From Flaviramulus multivorans (GTDB lineage: Bacteria; Bacteroidota; Bacteroidia; Flavobacteriales; Flavobacteriaceae), in assembly GCF_021728415.1 (NCBI RefSeq), contig NZ_JAKKDV010000001.1, positions 911,977 through 975,976 of the forward strand: a stretch of DNA of 64,000 nucleotides, read 5' to 3'. Below are positions 1 to 8,681 of the stretch, piece after piece. Position 1 is the stretch's first letter; every line of letters starts with the position of its first letter. The notes beneath the pieces were generated by a model. That model saw nothing but the letters and a program-made list of their open reading frames with translations, had not been told where the DNA came from and searched no databases. Made by a program: the position numbers and the translations under genes.

Positions 1-1104
1 AGAGCTTCTAGAATTTCCTGATATTAAAAATCCATTATCATCTGTTTTATAAACCGACCGACCCACATCAAAGCTACTCCCTCCAAAAGATTGTTCCCAA
101 ATTAAATTTCCATCAGGAGATATTTTAATTATCCATAAGTCAGCAGCTCCTTTATTGTTTGTAACGTCTAAATTACTGCTTCTAGTATCACCAACAATTA
201 TGTAATTACCATCATTAGTTTTAGCTATGGCCCTAGCTTCATCAATTTCTGAACCTCCGAAAGATTTTTCCCAAGCAAAATTGCCGTTTTCTGAAATTTT
301 GACTACCCAAAAATCGTAAGACCCTTTGTTTCCTGTAATATCAACATCATCACTATCCGAAGAGCCTATAATTAAATAGCCTTTGTCTTCAGTTTGTATA
401 GCATCATAAGATGTATCAGTGAAAGTGCCACCATAAAAATGACTCCATTCTTTTTCGCCAGATGCATCAATTTTAATTACCCAATAATCTCCTCCAGCGT
501 GTCTTTTTGAAGAAATAGTTTTACTATTGCCTTGACCACCCGAAGCAGATACATCTAAAACTCCAGTTAATAAAAAGCCATTATCATTGGTTTGAATAAT
601 AGAAATACCACTATCTGCACCTTGAAAACCAAATGACTTTTCCCAAGTTATAGTTCCAGATGCATCCAGTTTTGATATCCAAAAATCATTGGCGCCAGCA
701 TTTTCGGTAACGTCTAAATCACTGCTTTTACTATAGCCAATTATGGCGAAGCCACCATCAGTAGTTTGGATTATATCACTGCCTCTATCATCATCCGTTC
801 CTCCATAAGTCTTCTGCCATTGTAAATTACTGTTACTATCAAATTTAAGTAGCCAATAATCAAAAGACACATTAGTTTTGTTTAAAACATCCCCATCGCT
901 ACTTTGGGTATATCCTATTACAGCATATCCACCATCCTGAGTTTTCGTAATAGCTTGAGCACTATCATTATTTGTTCCACCAAAAGTTTTCACAAAATCA
1001 ATTTCTAACTCCGCAGTATTATTGGTATTATCATTATTTGAAGAGCAACTTAAAATAATGAAGAGAATCCAAGCAAACTTTGGGGTATACTCTTTAAAAT
1101 ACAT
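1..1104 (-). CDS. beta-propeller-like repeat lipoprotein (3' part cut by window edge)
   Basis: The reading frame is open from the ATG at 1104 to base 1 with no stop, so the C-terminus lies outside the window. The N-terminus is a lipoprotein signal ending in I-L-S-C (about residue 20), followed by an Asn-rich linker. The rest is about six copies of a roughly 55-residue repeat with the pattern 'W-E-K-S-F-G-G-S/T ... D-G-G-Y-x-I-x-G-x-T/S-x-S ... D-F/Y-W-I/V-x-K-I'. Such repeats are common in Bacteroidota surface proteins and are expected to fold as a beta-propeller; I infer surface or periplasmic location and no catalytic role. The start is only 9 bases past the stop of the LVIVD protein on the same strand, so the two are probably cotranscribed. 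The exact function is unknown. Confidence 0.8.
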   Translation of the reverse strand, partial: MYFKEYTPKFAWILFIILSCSSNNDNTNNTAELEIDFVKTFGGTNNDSAQAITKTQDGGYAVIGYTQSSDGDVLNKTNVSFDYWLLKFDSNSNLQWQKTYGGTDDDRGSDIIQTTDGGFAIIGYSKSSDLDVTENAGANDFWISKLDASGTITWEKSFGFQGADSGISIIQTNDNGFLLTGVLDVSASGGQGNSKTISSKRHAGGDYWVIKIDASGEKEWSHFYGGTFTDTSYDAIQTEDKGYLIIGSSDSDDVDITGNKGSYDFWVVKISENGNFAWEKSFGGSEIDEARAIAKTNDGNYIIVGDTRSSNLDVTNNKGAADLWIIKISPDGNLIWEQSFGGSSFDVGRSVYKTDDNGFLISGNSRSS

Positions 1105-1113
1105 GATGAAAAA

Positions 1114-2472
1114 TTATAAATCGCTTTTTCGTACTATAAATAAGCCTCTGTTAATATCACTTATGGCTATGTTTTCACTAGGGAAGTATGGATAAACACT
1201 CCAAGCACCATCAAAATCTGCAATATCATTTTCCGGATAGGTGTCAAAGAAACCAATTTCTTGAAACGAATTATTCTGAATATTTGATATATCAATCATT
1301 CTTACACCTGCTCTATAATTAGCAAGATAAAATGTGTTTCCAACCACATAGCCATTATGGTCAATAGCTTCGGTTGGTCCGAAATAATTAAATGCAAATG
1401 TTGGGTTATCTAAATCTGTAAAGTCAAAAACAATAGTTTTAGTATTGTTGCCGTTATTTAATTCATCAAGTTCGTCCCCTAAAATAAAATAGCTCATATC
1501 TTCCGAAAGCCAACCTTGGTGCGTATAGCCTACATTACTGTAATTTACTGTTGATAAAGTTAAAGGGTTTGACTTATCAGTTATATCAACAATTGTTATA
1601 ATATTTTCATTACTTCCAATGTAAATTTCTTTACCATTATGTTCTGTGTCAGGACCGTTATAGGTTACTACCAAAGCATCATGCGAATATCCATTAATTG
1701 TGCCTAAATTTACTGAGTTTAATGGGTTTTGGATATCTACCATAATAGTTGCCCCTAAATATGAAGACCCTTTGCCAGTGCCAACAATATAGGCGTACGG
1801 GCTAGATTCATTAATCACTATATTGTGAGCGCTACCAAATTCTGTAAACCGTGCGTCAGAAGCAAATGTTTCAGGCGGATTAGATACATTTCTTAAACGT
1901 GTTAAATCGAACACTTGCATGCCATGGTTGCCTGCTCTATCAGCAACAATAAAGGCATAATTATTATATATTTTTGCATCTCGCCATGCGCTGTTTATGG
2001 TTGCTGTAAGAAGTTTTCCAACAACAATAGGATTATTAGGTGTAGAAATATCTACAAAAGCAACACCATTATTTGCACAATAAATAACGTATTCTTTTTG
2101 GGTAGTAGGATCTACCCAACCCCAACAATCATTTCCTGAAGAACCTGCACCACCTAAATCATCTATAGACACATAGCCCATTAAATCATAATCGTTACAA
2201 GGATAAACATCCGCAAAACCATCAATACATTGCGCTAAAGGCGCATTAGGGTCTGCAAAATCGTTATCACATAAATTTCCAATACCGTCATTGTCATCAT
2301 CTTCTTGATTTGGATTAGCTATAGAAACACAGTTATCTAAACTATCTACTATACCATCGCCATCAGTATCAACAATAGCTAATCTTTCAACTGGTTCAGT
2401 GTTGCAAGACTGTAAAGTGAAAAATAACAGACATACAGGAAGTATGATGAAAATGAATCGTAGGAATTTCAT
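1114..2472 (-). CDS. choice-of-anchor B (LVIVD repeat) family lipoprotein
   Basis: This 452-residue protein has a lipoprotein signal peptide (cysteine near residue 23, L-Q-S-C). A calcium-binding thrombospondin type-3-like segment follows at about 35-70 (D-T-D-G-D-G-I-V-D-S-L-D-N-C ... D-D-D-N-D-G-I). The rest is the choice-of-anchor B beta-propeller, recognisable from 'Y-P-C-N-D-Y-D-L', 'G-W-V-D-P-T-T-Q-K-E-Y', 'G-V-A-F-V-D-I-S-T-P-N-N-P' and repeated L/I-V-D-I strands. These proteins are surface-anchored or secreted in Bacteroidota; ligand and enzymatic role are not known. No T9SS tail is visible, so the lipid is the likely anchor. It is the first gene of a probable two-gene operon with the repeat lipoprotein downstream, and it is divergent from thiL. 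Confidence 0.85.
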   Translation of the reverse strand: MKFLRFIFIILPVCLLFFTLQSCNTEPVERLAIVDTDGDGIVDSLDNCVSIANPNQEDDDNDGIGNLCDNDFADPNAPLAQCIDGFADVYPCNDYDLMGYVSIDDLGGAGSSGNDCWGWVDPTTQKEYVIYCANNGVAFVDISTPNNPIVVGKLLTATINSAWRDAKIYNNYAFIVADRAGNHGMQVFDLTRLRNVSNPPETFASDARFTEFGSAHNIVINESSPYAYIVGTGKGSSYLGATIMVDIQNPLNSVNLGTINGYSHDALVVTYNGPDTEHNGKEIYIGSNENIITIVDITDKSNPLTLSTVNYSNVGYTHQGWLSEDMSYFILGDELDELNNGNNTKTIVFDFTDLDNPTFAFNYFGPTEAIDHNGYVVGNTFYLANYRAGVRMIDISNIQNNSFQEIGFFDTYPENDIADFDGAWSVYPYFPSENIAISDINRGLFIVRKSDL

Positions 2473-2543
2473 AGCAGTTTTTTTAATAATAACTAAATAA
2501 ATTTAGTTTTGGTATAAAGATAGTAAAAACAAAAATAGCTTCT

Positions 2544-2551
2544 TATTTTTG
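2544..2551 (+). promoter_or_regulatory. -7 promoter element of thiL, apparently leaderless
   Basis: TATTTTTG matches the Bacteroidota -7 consensus TAnnTTTG. It ends only 4 bases before the thiL ATG at 2556, so transcription would begin at or next to the start codon and the mRNA would be leaderless. I see no well-spaced TTTG -33 element, which lowers confidence. Confidence 0.4.
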
Positions 2552-2555
2552 CAGT

Positions 2556-3602
2556 ATGATAGAAGATAAGAATCAACAGAGAACTCAATTAAGTGATTTA
2601 GGTGAATTTGGGCTTATAGATCATTTAACTAAAAACTTTAAAATCAATCATAAATCTACCGTTAAGGGCATTGGCGATGATGCAGCTGTATTAGATTTCA
2701 AGAATAAAAAGATAGTAGTAACTACCGATTTGCTTGTTGAAGGCGTACATTTTGATTTAAGCTATATGCCCTTGAAGCATTTGGGGTATAAAGCCGTTAT
2801 AGTTAACCTATCTGATGTATACGCTATGAATGCCAGTGCTTCTCAAATAACAGTTTCAATAGCCGTTTCTAATAGATTTCCTTTAGAAGCATTAGAAGAT
2901 TTATATGCGGGTATTGAAACTGCTGCCAAAATATATAATATTGATGTTGTAGGTGGTGATACTACATCGTCAAATAAGGGGTTGCTTATTTCTGTTACTG
3001 CAATAGGAGAAGTAGATAGTGATAAAGTTGTATATAGAAATGGGGCTAAACCAAACGATTTGCTTGTTGTAAGTGGAGATTTAGGTGCAGCGTATATGGG
3101 ACTTCAAATTCTTGAACGCGAAAAGGAAGTTTACAAAGTCAACCCAAATAATCAACCAGACTTAGAATCATACACTTATATTATAGAGCGACAACTTAAG
3201 CCTGAAGCTCGCAAAGATATTGTTAAACTATTAGAGGATTTAAAGGTTAAACCAACTTCAATGATTGATATTAGTGATGGTTTATCTTCCGAAATTATTC
3301 ATTTATGTAAACAAAGTGAAGTAGGCTGCGATTTATACGAAGACAAAATTCCATTAGACCCACAAGTAATTTCAACATGTGAAGAATTTAATATAGATAG
3401 TACAACGGTTGCTTTAAATGGAGGTGAGGATTACGAATTATTATTTACAATAAGTCAAGAAGATTATCTAAAAATTAAGGCAAACCCTAGTTTGAGTGTT
3501 ATAGGGCACATTAAGGAACAAAAAGAAGGATTGCATTTGGTTACCAGAACCGATACCAAAATTCCAATAAAAGCACAAGGCTGGAAAAATTTTAATGACT
3601 AA
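2556..3602 (+). CDS. thiL: thiamine-monophosphate kinase ThiL
   Basis: ThiL phosphorylates thiamine monophosphate with ATP to thiamine pyrophosphate, the last step of de novo TPP synthesis, in the cytoplasm. The protein is 348 residues, normal for the family. Diagnostic motifs are G-I-G-D-D-A-A-V-L (38-46), T-T-D-L-L-V-E-G-V-H-F (56-66), N-L-S-D-V-Y-A-M-N-A (84-93), V-G-G-D-T-T (132-137), D-I-S-D-G-L-S-S-E (238-246) and G-G-E-D-Y-E-L-L-F (289-297). The acidic residues in these motifs bind Mg-ATP in the PurM-like fold. It is not next to other thi genes here, but the window also has a TPP riboswitch (about 45.96 kb) and a thiamine-binding protein. Its 3' end overlaps the convergent small gene by 11 bases. 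Confidence 0.96.
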   Translation: MIEDKNQQRTQLSDLGEFGLIDHLTKNFKINHKSTVKGIGDDAAVLDFKNKKIVVTTDLLVEGVHFDLSYMPLKHLGYKAVIVNLSDVYAMNASASQITVSIAVSNRFPLEALEDLYAGIETAAKIYNIDVVGGDTTSSNKGLLISVTAIGEVDSDKVVYRNGAKPNDLLVVSGDLGAAYMGLQILEREKEVYKVNPNNQPDLESYTYIIERQLKPEARKDIVKLLEDLKVKPTSMIDISDGLSSEIIHLCKQSEVGCDLYEDKIPLDPQVISTCEEFNIDSTTVALNGGEDYELLFTISQEDYLKIKANPSLSVIGHIKEQKEGLHLVTRTDTKIPIKAQGWKNFND

Positions 3603-3849
3603 AAACTAATAGATTGTCTATTGGTGGAGGTGAATCATTTTTAGCTTTTTTAAGTGCGCGTTTTTGATGAATACGCTCCAAGACATTATTTATTTCTTTA
3701 AATTTAGGAGTCAATTCAACAAGACGCCCGTTACTGTTAGTGGTTAACTCTTTGTTACAGTTTTTACAAGTATATTCTTTAACATGAAAGGTAACATGTC
3801 TTGTAACTTTGAAGTTGTGACCAAACATTTTGCAATGAATGTTTTTCAT
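3592..3849 (-). CDS. small Cys/His-rich protein, tandem paralogue 2
   Basis: This 85-residue protein is unknown to me by function. It begins with C-K-M-F-G-H and has C-K-N-C inside V-K-E-Y-T-C-K-N-C-N-K-E-L, so two cysteine/histidine pairs could form a small zinc site. A basic helix follows (about 45-75: L-T-P-K-F-K-E-I-N-N-V-L-E-R-I-H). The N-terminal pattern recalls the small DUF1660-type 'CxLFGH' proteins, a weak resemblance only. It is the second of two tandem copies; the upstream one at 3903-4196 shares the core almost residue for residue. The shared core and normal codon use argue that it is a real gene, although its 3' end overlaps thiL by 11 bases. Confidence 0.75.
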   Translation of the reverse strand: MKNIHCKMFGHNFKVTRHVTFHVKEYTCKNCNKELTTNSNGRLVELTPKFKEINNVLERIHQKRALKKAKNDSPPPIDNLLVFSH

Positions 3850-3902
3850 TTAATTTTTAATGTCTTAATTAGTTTAAAAGGAGACCATTAAAGTATTAAA
3901 AA

Positions 3903-4196
3903 TCATTCACAAGATTGTACTACTTGACGATAAATCGATGAAGTGACAGCTTTTCTCTTTAAACGTTCCATTCTGGAGTTGTGGATACGTTCTAAGATAG
4001 CATTAATCTCTCTAAACTTAGGGGTTAACTCTATTAATCTGCCATTGCTGTTTGTAGTTAGTTCTTTTCTACAATGCCTACAAGTGTATTCTTTTACATG
4101 GTAGGTTACTTTTTTAGTTACTTGGTAATCATGACCGAAGAGATTGCAGTACATCTTTGGGATTAAAGAAGGTTTGTTGGTAGTAGTTTTTTTCAT
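3903..4196 (-). CDS. small Cys/His-rich protein, tandem paralogue 1
   Basis: This 97-residue protein is a tandem paralogue of the next gene on the same strand, 53 bases away. The conserved core runs from M-Y-C-N-L-F-G-H through V-K-E-Y-T-C-R-H-C-R-K-E-L-T-T-N-S-N-G-R-L to L-E-R-I-H. The cysteines and histidines (C-x4-H and C-x2-C) are kept in both copies, as expected for a metal-binding knuckle; the C-terminal third is a basic helix. This copy has a short extra N-terminus (M-K-K-T-T-T-N-K-P-S) and its own A-rich leader. I infer a nucleic-acid-binding or regulatory role from size and charge only. Confidence 0.75.
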   Translation of the reverse strand: MKKTTTNKPSLIPKMYCNLFGHDYQVTKKVTYHVKEYTCRHCRKELTTNSNGRLIELTPKFREINAILERIHNSRMERLKRKAVTSSIYRQVVQSCE

Positions 4197-4252
4197 GTTT
4201 GGGACATTTGGGGTTTAAACTTACATAAAAAAAACAAAACAACGATAAAATG

Positions 4253-5032
4253 TCATTTATTTTCGATGAAATGCATTATTGTGTTTACTAACTCGTTTTT
4301 ATTTTCAATATGACTCATATGTCCGTCGTTAAATTCAACAACTTCAACTGATGTGTTTTTAACTTGATTTAAGAGTGTATTGTAATCTAAAACAGGGTCT
4401 TTTTTACTAATAATCATCACTAATTTTTGTTTAGTATTATTTAGTAAATAAGTTCTGTCTTTTCTTATTTTCATTCCTTCTAATGCCGCAACAATACCTT
4501 GTAAAGGAGTTAGTAAAGCTTCCTTTTTAACCTGCTTTATTTCTTCTGAAAATAGAGTTCTGTTTTTTGGTCTGAATAAGTTAGAAATAGACATATTAAT
4601 AAACCGCTTGTGATTTTCCTTAACAGCAATGATTGCCCTATCTCTGTTTGTTTGTCTTTCAATAGAATCTGGTTGAGCTGTTGAGTTCATTAAACATAAA
4701 CCTTGTAACATATTAGGATTTTTATCTGCAAAGGCAAGAGCTACGTATCCTCCCATAGAATGACCTACAAAAAATGCTTTTTTTATGTGAAGTTTTTTCA
4801 AAACAGCTTCAACAGCTTCAGCCATAAGTTCCATAGTGTGGATATAACCTAAACAATCAGTCTTTCCGTGTCCTAATAAATCAATACAAATTACTCTGTT
4901 GTTTTTGGAAAGCTTAGGAATAAATGGTTGCCACATAGTACTGTTTTCTAAAAAACCATGAAGCAGAACAAGTGTTTGTCCTTTCCCTATATCGGTATAA
5001 TAAATGTTTGCTCCTTTATATTGAATAACCAT
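4253..5032 (-). CDS. alpha/beta-fold hydrolase
   Basis: This is a 259-residue cytoplasmic hydrolase without signal peptide. The fold signature is complete: the oxyanion-hole motif L-L-H-G-F (23-27), D-L-L-G-H-G (51-56), the nucleophile elbow G-H-S-M-G-G with Ser92, an acidic residue in the S-K-K-D-P segment, and a late G-H-M-S-H-I-E carrying the catalytic His (238 or 241). It resembles the MhpC/BioH/YcjY group of small esterases and C-C hydrolases. Substrate cannot be read from sequence. No neighbour points to a pathway: the small Cys/His proteins lie downstream and the ACT-like protein upstream, both on the same strand with gaps. Confidence 0.88.
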   Translation of the reverse strand: MVIQYKGANIYYTDIGKGQTLVLLHGFLENSTMWQPFIPKLSKNNRVICIDLLGHGKTDCLGYIHTMELMAEAVEAVLKKLHIKKAFFVGHSMGGYVALAFADKNPNMLQGLCLMNSTAQPDSIERQTNRDRAIIAVKENHKRFINMSISNLFRPKNRTLFSEEIKQVKKEALLTPLQGIVAALEGMKIRKDRTYLLNNTKQKLVMIISKKDPVLDYNTLLNQVKNTSVEVVEFNDGHMSHIENKNELVNTIMHFIENK

Positions 5033-5117
5033 TTTTAATATATCTTAGGCAAAGATATATTTACTGACGTTATTTATTTTAATTGGACTAGATTTTTTAA
5101 AAAGTAAGATGAAAGAA

Positions 5118-5774
5118 TTAAGATTTTACTCTTTTAATAGCGGCAAATGCTTTATCAACAAATTCGTCTTCTACTAAAATAGTAAACTCGTTTGTGGTTG
5201 AAATTACTTCATAAAGCACTACACCTTCCCAAGCTAAACGCTTAAAAAAATGGTAGTATAAACCCGCAATTTTTGAATTGTCCTTAGGTAAGTTTATGCT
5301 TATGGCTGATAAACCATCTTGTACTGCTAGAAATGTTTCGTGTTTTAATTGATCTTCAATAAAATCATTTAAACTGCTGGAAATAATAATATTGCTTTCG
5401 TGAATTCCTCTTGTAAAAGTGTAAAATAATTTTGACTCTTGATTTATTCTCTCTAAAATTTTGGCATGATTATCAATAAGGGTATCCGAATTTTTTACTG
5501 TAAAATCCGTTAAATTTGAGCGTACAGTTATATCGCCTAAGTTTTGTATCACGCGCTTCATTTTTACTGTATTCGACAAAGATGCAGGTGGATTATACCG
5601 CCTAAGCGCCATCATAATAGCTCCTGGTTTCACCTCTTTTTTAAGCATTTCACTTATAGGTGCAGTCAACTCCACTGCTAAAGCACTAAAGTTTATAATA
5701 TTCCGAGATAGCGCTTCTTCTAAATAAGGTTGCGCTATCAAAATGTCTTCAACACAGTTAGATACAGTTCTCAT
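5118..5774 (-). CDS. stand-alone ACT-like regulatory protein next to aspartate kinase
   Basis: This 218-residue protein is divergent from the aspartate kinase gene, start to start 97 bases. The N-terminal half (about 1-75) is helical and conserved-looking ('E-L-T-A-P-I-S-E-M-L-K-K', 'P-G-A-I-M-M-A-L-R-R-Y'). The C-terminal half (about 145-215) has the beta-alpha-beta look of an ACT module like those of aspartate kinases: 'A-I-S-I-N-L-P', 'I-A-G-L-Y-Y-H-F-F-K-R-L-A-W-E-G-V-V-L-Y-E-V', 'F-T-I-L-V-E-D-E-F-V-D-K-A-F-A-A-I-K'. It has no kinase domain, signal peptide or membrane segment. By context I infer a role in sensing an aspartate-family amino acid; the family is uncharacterised to my knowledge and the start codon fits a normal ATG. 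Confidence 0.65.
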   Translation of the reverse strand: MRTVSNCVEDILIAQPYLEEALSRNIINFSALAVELTAPISEMLKKEVKPGAIMMALRRYNPPASLSNTVKMKRVIQNLGDITVRSNLTDFTVKNSDTLIDNHAKILERINQESKLFYTFTRGIHESNIIISSSLNDFIEDQLKHETFLAVQDGLSAISINLPKDNSKIAGLYYHFFKRLAWEGVVLYEVISTTNEFTILVEDEFVDKAFAAIKRVKS

Positions 5775-5871
5775 GTTAATTATTTAACATTATGTACAAA
5801 AATAAACATTTTCTTTAATAAACAGTGTTAATAGATAAATGAGTTTTAATTTTACACTCAAATTAATGAAA

Positions 5872-7194
5872 ATGAAGGTATTGAAATTTGGAGGAACCTC
5901 AGTTGGTTCTGTAAAAAATATGAGCAACGTTAAGAGTATTATTAACGATGGCGAAAAAAAAGTTGTGGTACTTTCAGCAATGTCTGGAACTACTAACCAA
6001 TTGGTGTCTATTGCGCAAGATATAGCTAATAATCAATCCAATGAAGCTATTGATAAAATAAACAAGCTTCACGAAACTTATTTTATTACAATAGATAATC
6101 TTTTACAAAACAAAGAATTAAATGAAGATGTAAAAACATATGTTTCTGGAGTGTTTAATTTTTTGGTTGAATGCACTTATAAAACATTTTCAGAGCATTT
6201 AGAGAATGAAATTGTTGCTCAAGGCGAATTACTTTCTACATACATGTTTAACAGTTATTTAGTTCAAGAAGGTGTAAAATCTGCATTACTTCCTGCTTTA
6301 AGTTTCATGCGTATAGATGAATTTAAAGAACCAGATTTAAATTATATAGAAGAGAATTTTAAAGTAGTTTTTGAAGCTGCTGATGCTTCACAAATTTATA
6401 TTACTCAAGGGTTTATATGTTTAGATAATGATGGTGCTATTTCAAATTTACAAAGAGGAGGTAGTGATTATACGGCAACTATTATAGGTGCTGCTATTAA
6501 AGCTGAAGAGGTTCAAATTTGGACGGATATTGATGGGATGCATAATAATGATCCTAGATATGTAGATAATACCAATCCAATTTCTAACTTATCATTTGAT
6601 GAAGCTGCAGAGTTAGCCTATTTTGGTGCTAAAATATTACATCCACAAACGGTAACGCCTGTAAGAGCAGATAATATTCCTGTACGTTTAAAAAATACCA
6701 TGAACCCAGAGGCTTACGGTACTTTAATTTCTGACGAAACGTCAACAAAAGGAGTTAAAGCTATTGCCGCGAAAGATAACATTACCGCTATAAAAATTAA
6801 ATCGGCTCGCATGTTGCAAGCGCATGGTTTCTTAAAAAAGGTATTCGAAATTTTTGAAACTTATAAAACCTCTATCGATATGATTACCACATCGGAGGTA
6901 GCTGTATCATTAACTATTGATGATGATAGAAATCTTGATGCTATTTTAACTGAGTTAAATAAAATAGCCTTAATAGAAGTAGACAAAAACCAAAGTATTG
7001 TTTGTTTGGTAGGGCATAATATTGTAAACCATCAAGAAACTTATAGATTATTCCAAATATTGCAAGATGTTAAAATAAGAATGATTTCTTATGGTGGTAG
7101 TAAGAATAACATTTCGTTATTAATTGATACCAACGATAAAATTAACACACTTCAAAAATTAAACAATTATTTATTTGAATTAGTCACTCTTTAA
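5872..7194 (+). CDS. aspartate kinase
   Basis: Aspartate kinase phosphorylates L-aspartate at the entry to lysine, threonine and methionine synthesis. The catalytic domain begins with K-F-G-G-T-S-V-G at residue 5 if the ATG at 5872 is used. In-frame ATGs at 5839 and 5866 would add 11 or 2 residues that do not belong to the family, so 5872 (or 5866) is preferred. Other marks are Q-R-G-G-S-D-Y-T-A-T and V-Q-I-W-T-D-I-D-G-M around residues 205-235. The last 130 residues form two ACT domains (T-A-I-K-I-K ... D-M-I-T-T-S-E-V-A-V-S-L). It is monofunctional: no homoserine dehydrogenase domain follows. Which lysC/thrA-type isozyme it is cannot be told, so no symbol is given. Confidence 0.93.
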   Translation: MKVLKFGGTSVGSVKNMSNVKSIINDGEKKVVVLSAMSGTTNQLVSIAQDIANNQSNEAIDKINKLHETYFITIDNLLQNKELNEDVKTYVSGVFNFLVECTYKTFSEHLENEIVAQGELLSTYMFNSYLVQEGVKSALLPALSFMRIDEFKEPDLNYIEENFKVVFEAADASQIYITQGFICLDNDGAISNLQRGGSDYTATIIGAAIKAEEVQIWTDIDGMHNNDPRYVDNTNPISNLSFDEAAELAYFGAKILHPQTVTPVRADNIPVRLKNTMNPEAYGTLISDETSTKGVKAIAAKDNITAIKIKSARMLQAHGFLKKVFEIFETYKTSIDMITTSEVAVSLTIDDDRNLDAILTELNKIALIEVDKNQSIVCLVGHNIVNHQETYRLFQILQDVKIRMISYGGSKNNISLLIDTNDKINTLQKLNNYLFELVTL

Positions 7195-7217
7195 AATTGC
7201 AATTTTTAGTGTTATAT

Positions 7218-7247
7218 AAAGGGTTGTTGCTTAACAATCCTTTTTTT
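7218..7247 (+). terminator. terminator after aspartate kinase
   Basis: An 11-bp stem (7218-7228 with 7233-7243, one G-U pair) with a 4-base loop is followed by a T run. It lies between the stop of the aspartate kinase gene and the convergent leucine-rich-repeat gene. Confidence 0.75.
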
Positions 7248-7249
7248 TA

Positions 7250-8620
7250 TTAATTACAAGTAATTGCGTATGAAGCTGTGTTGTCTTTTACCCAATTAGT
7301 TGGAATATTTCCTAACTGTGCATCATTAACCTGAATGCAGGTTAAATTATTTGAAGTGCAATCTAGCGTGGTTAAATTGGAATTGTTGCTAACATCAAGC
7401 AAAGTAATCAGGTTGTTATTACATTCTAAAATATTTAAGTTAGCAGCACCATTTACATTTAAAGTGTTAAGTTGGTTATTATAACATTGAAGCCAAACTA
7501 AGGACGAATTACCACTAACATCTAAGGTTGAGAGTTGTTGGTTGTTGTTGCATAAAAGGATTTCTAACGCTACGTTATTGCTAACATCTAAATTGGATAT
7601 TATTGTGTTATCAATTGACAAATACTCTATAGCCAAATTATTACTTAGGTTAATGTTAGAAATAGGGTTGTATCCAAAAGACAAACTAATTAAACCTAAA
7701 TTATTACTAATATCTAAGGTAGTAAGTTGATTGTTATTACAACCTAAACTTTTTAATGCTGTGTTTTTGCTTACGTCAATGCTTGTTAACTGATTTCCAT
7801 TGCAACCCAAAGCTTCTAAAGATAAATTATTGGTAACATCAATATTACTAATCGGATTATCTGAACAATCAAAAAGCTCTAAAGCAAGATTGTTACTAAC
7901 ATCGATACTAGAGATTTCGTTGTCCCAAAAAGAGAGATGTTTAAGCTTTGCATTTTGACTAACATCTAAGTTGATGAGATTGTTAAACCTACAATCTAGA
8001 ACTTCTAAATTTGTATTATTGCTAACATCTAAATCGCTTAAATCATTACCGTAACACCACAGTACTTTTAATTCTGTATTATTAAGAATATCTAGATTTG
8101 AAAGTTTATTATTCTCGTATGTGTATAATTCTACTAAATTAATATTCTTACTTAAATCTAAATTTATAACACCGCTTCTAAAGCACTTTAATATCTCAAG
8201 TTCAACATTTTTACTTATGTTTAAATTAGCTAAATTTTCAGATCCCATATCTGCTATTTCTAACTCTTTTAAACCTAAATTATTAGTTAAATTTAGTGAG
8301 GAAATATTTTGGTTTGAACAATTCAATTTTGTTAAGCCGATAAAATATTCAATTCCAGTTAAATCTTTTATTTTATCATCTATATCTAAATTATAACCAG
8401 TGATATTTAGTTCGGTTACATTAACCACATTGGCAGTTAAAATTTCGCCATCTAAAACATCATCATAGCCCAAATCAATTAGAGATTGCTCAAAAGCAGA
8501 GTCTGGGATGTTTCCTATTTTTGGTATTGAACTTTCGTCATCTGGACTACAATTAAACAAAAGCAAAGAGCAACAAAATATGAGACTCATATAAATGCCA
8601 CTGCCCAACTTTGCTTTCAT
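7250..8620 (-). CDS. leucine-rich-repeat lipoprotein
   Basis: This 456-residue protein has a lipoprotein signal (L-F-N-C, cysteine near residue 24). An N-terminal cap follows with the family phrase 'I-P-D-S-A-F-E-Q-S-L-I-D-L-G-Y-D' and then about fifteen short leucine-rich repeats of 20-21 residues: L-D-V-S-N-N-x-x-L-x-x-L-x-C-x-x-N-x-L-x-x. The Asn and Cys positions recur as in many Bacteroidota LRR surface proteins. No T9SS tail is present, so the lipid is probably the anchor. The repeats may bind protein or glycan partners at the surface; no enzyme domain is visible. It stands alone between the convergent aspartate kinase gene and the Xaa-Pro aminopeptidase gene. Confidence 0.88.
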   Translation of the reverse strand: MKAKLGSGIYMSLIFCCSLLLFNCSPDDESSIPKIGNIPDSAFEQSLIDLGYDDVLDGEILTANVVNVTELNITGYNLDIDDKIKDLTGIEYFIGLTKLNCSNQNISSLNLTNNLGLKELEIADMGSENLANLNISKNVELEILKCFRSGVINLDLSKNINLVELYTYENNKLSNLDILNNTELKVLWCYGNDLSDLDVSNNTNLEVLDCRFNNLINLDVSQNAKLKHLSFWDNEISSIDVSNNLALELFDCSDNPISNIDVTNNLSLEALGCNGNQLTSIDVSKNTALKSLGCNNNQLTTLDISNNLGLISLSFGYNPISNINLSNNLAIEYLSIDNTIISNLDVSNNVALEILLCNNNQQLSTLDVSGNSSLVWLQCYNNQLNTLNVNGAANLNILECNNNLITLLDVSNNSNLTTLDCTSNNLTCIQVNDAQLGNIPTNWVKDNTASYAITCN

Positions 8621-8681
8621 AAATTTAACTGTTTAAGAAAATTATTTGTTAATATTATGTTTTCTGTTAATGGAAAAAGAG

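Noticed and set aside
1915-2139. 74-residue open frame on the plus strand inside the LVIVD gene
   Set aside because: It is antisense to a well-supported protein, has Cys/Ile-rich low-complexity sequence and no start context; it is a shadow.
3592-4196. Prophage remnant suggested by the DUF1660-like C-x-x-F-G-H motif
   Set aside because: No other phage gene or attachment site is near, and the resemblance is limited to a few residues.
7250-8620. DNA-level repeats that could be taken for a repeat array or CRISPR
   Set aside because: The period of about 63 bases is in frame and comes from leucine-rich protein repeats; repeats are diverged and spacers absent.
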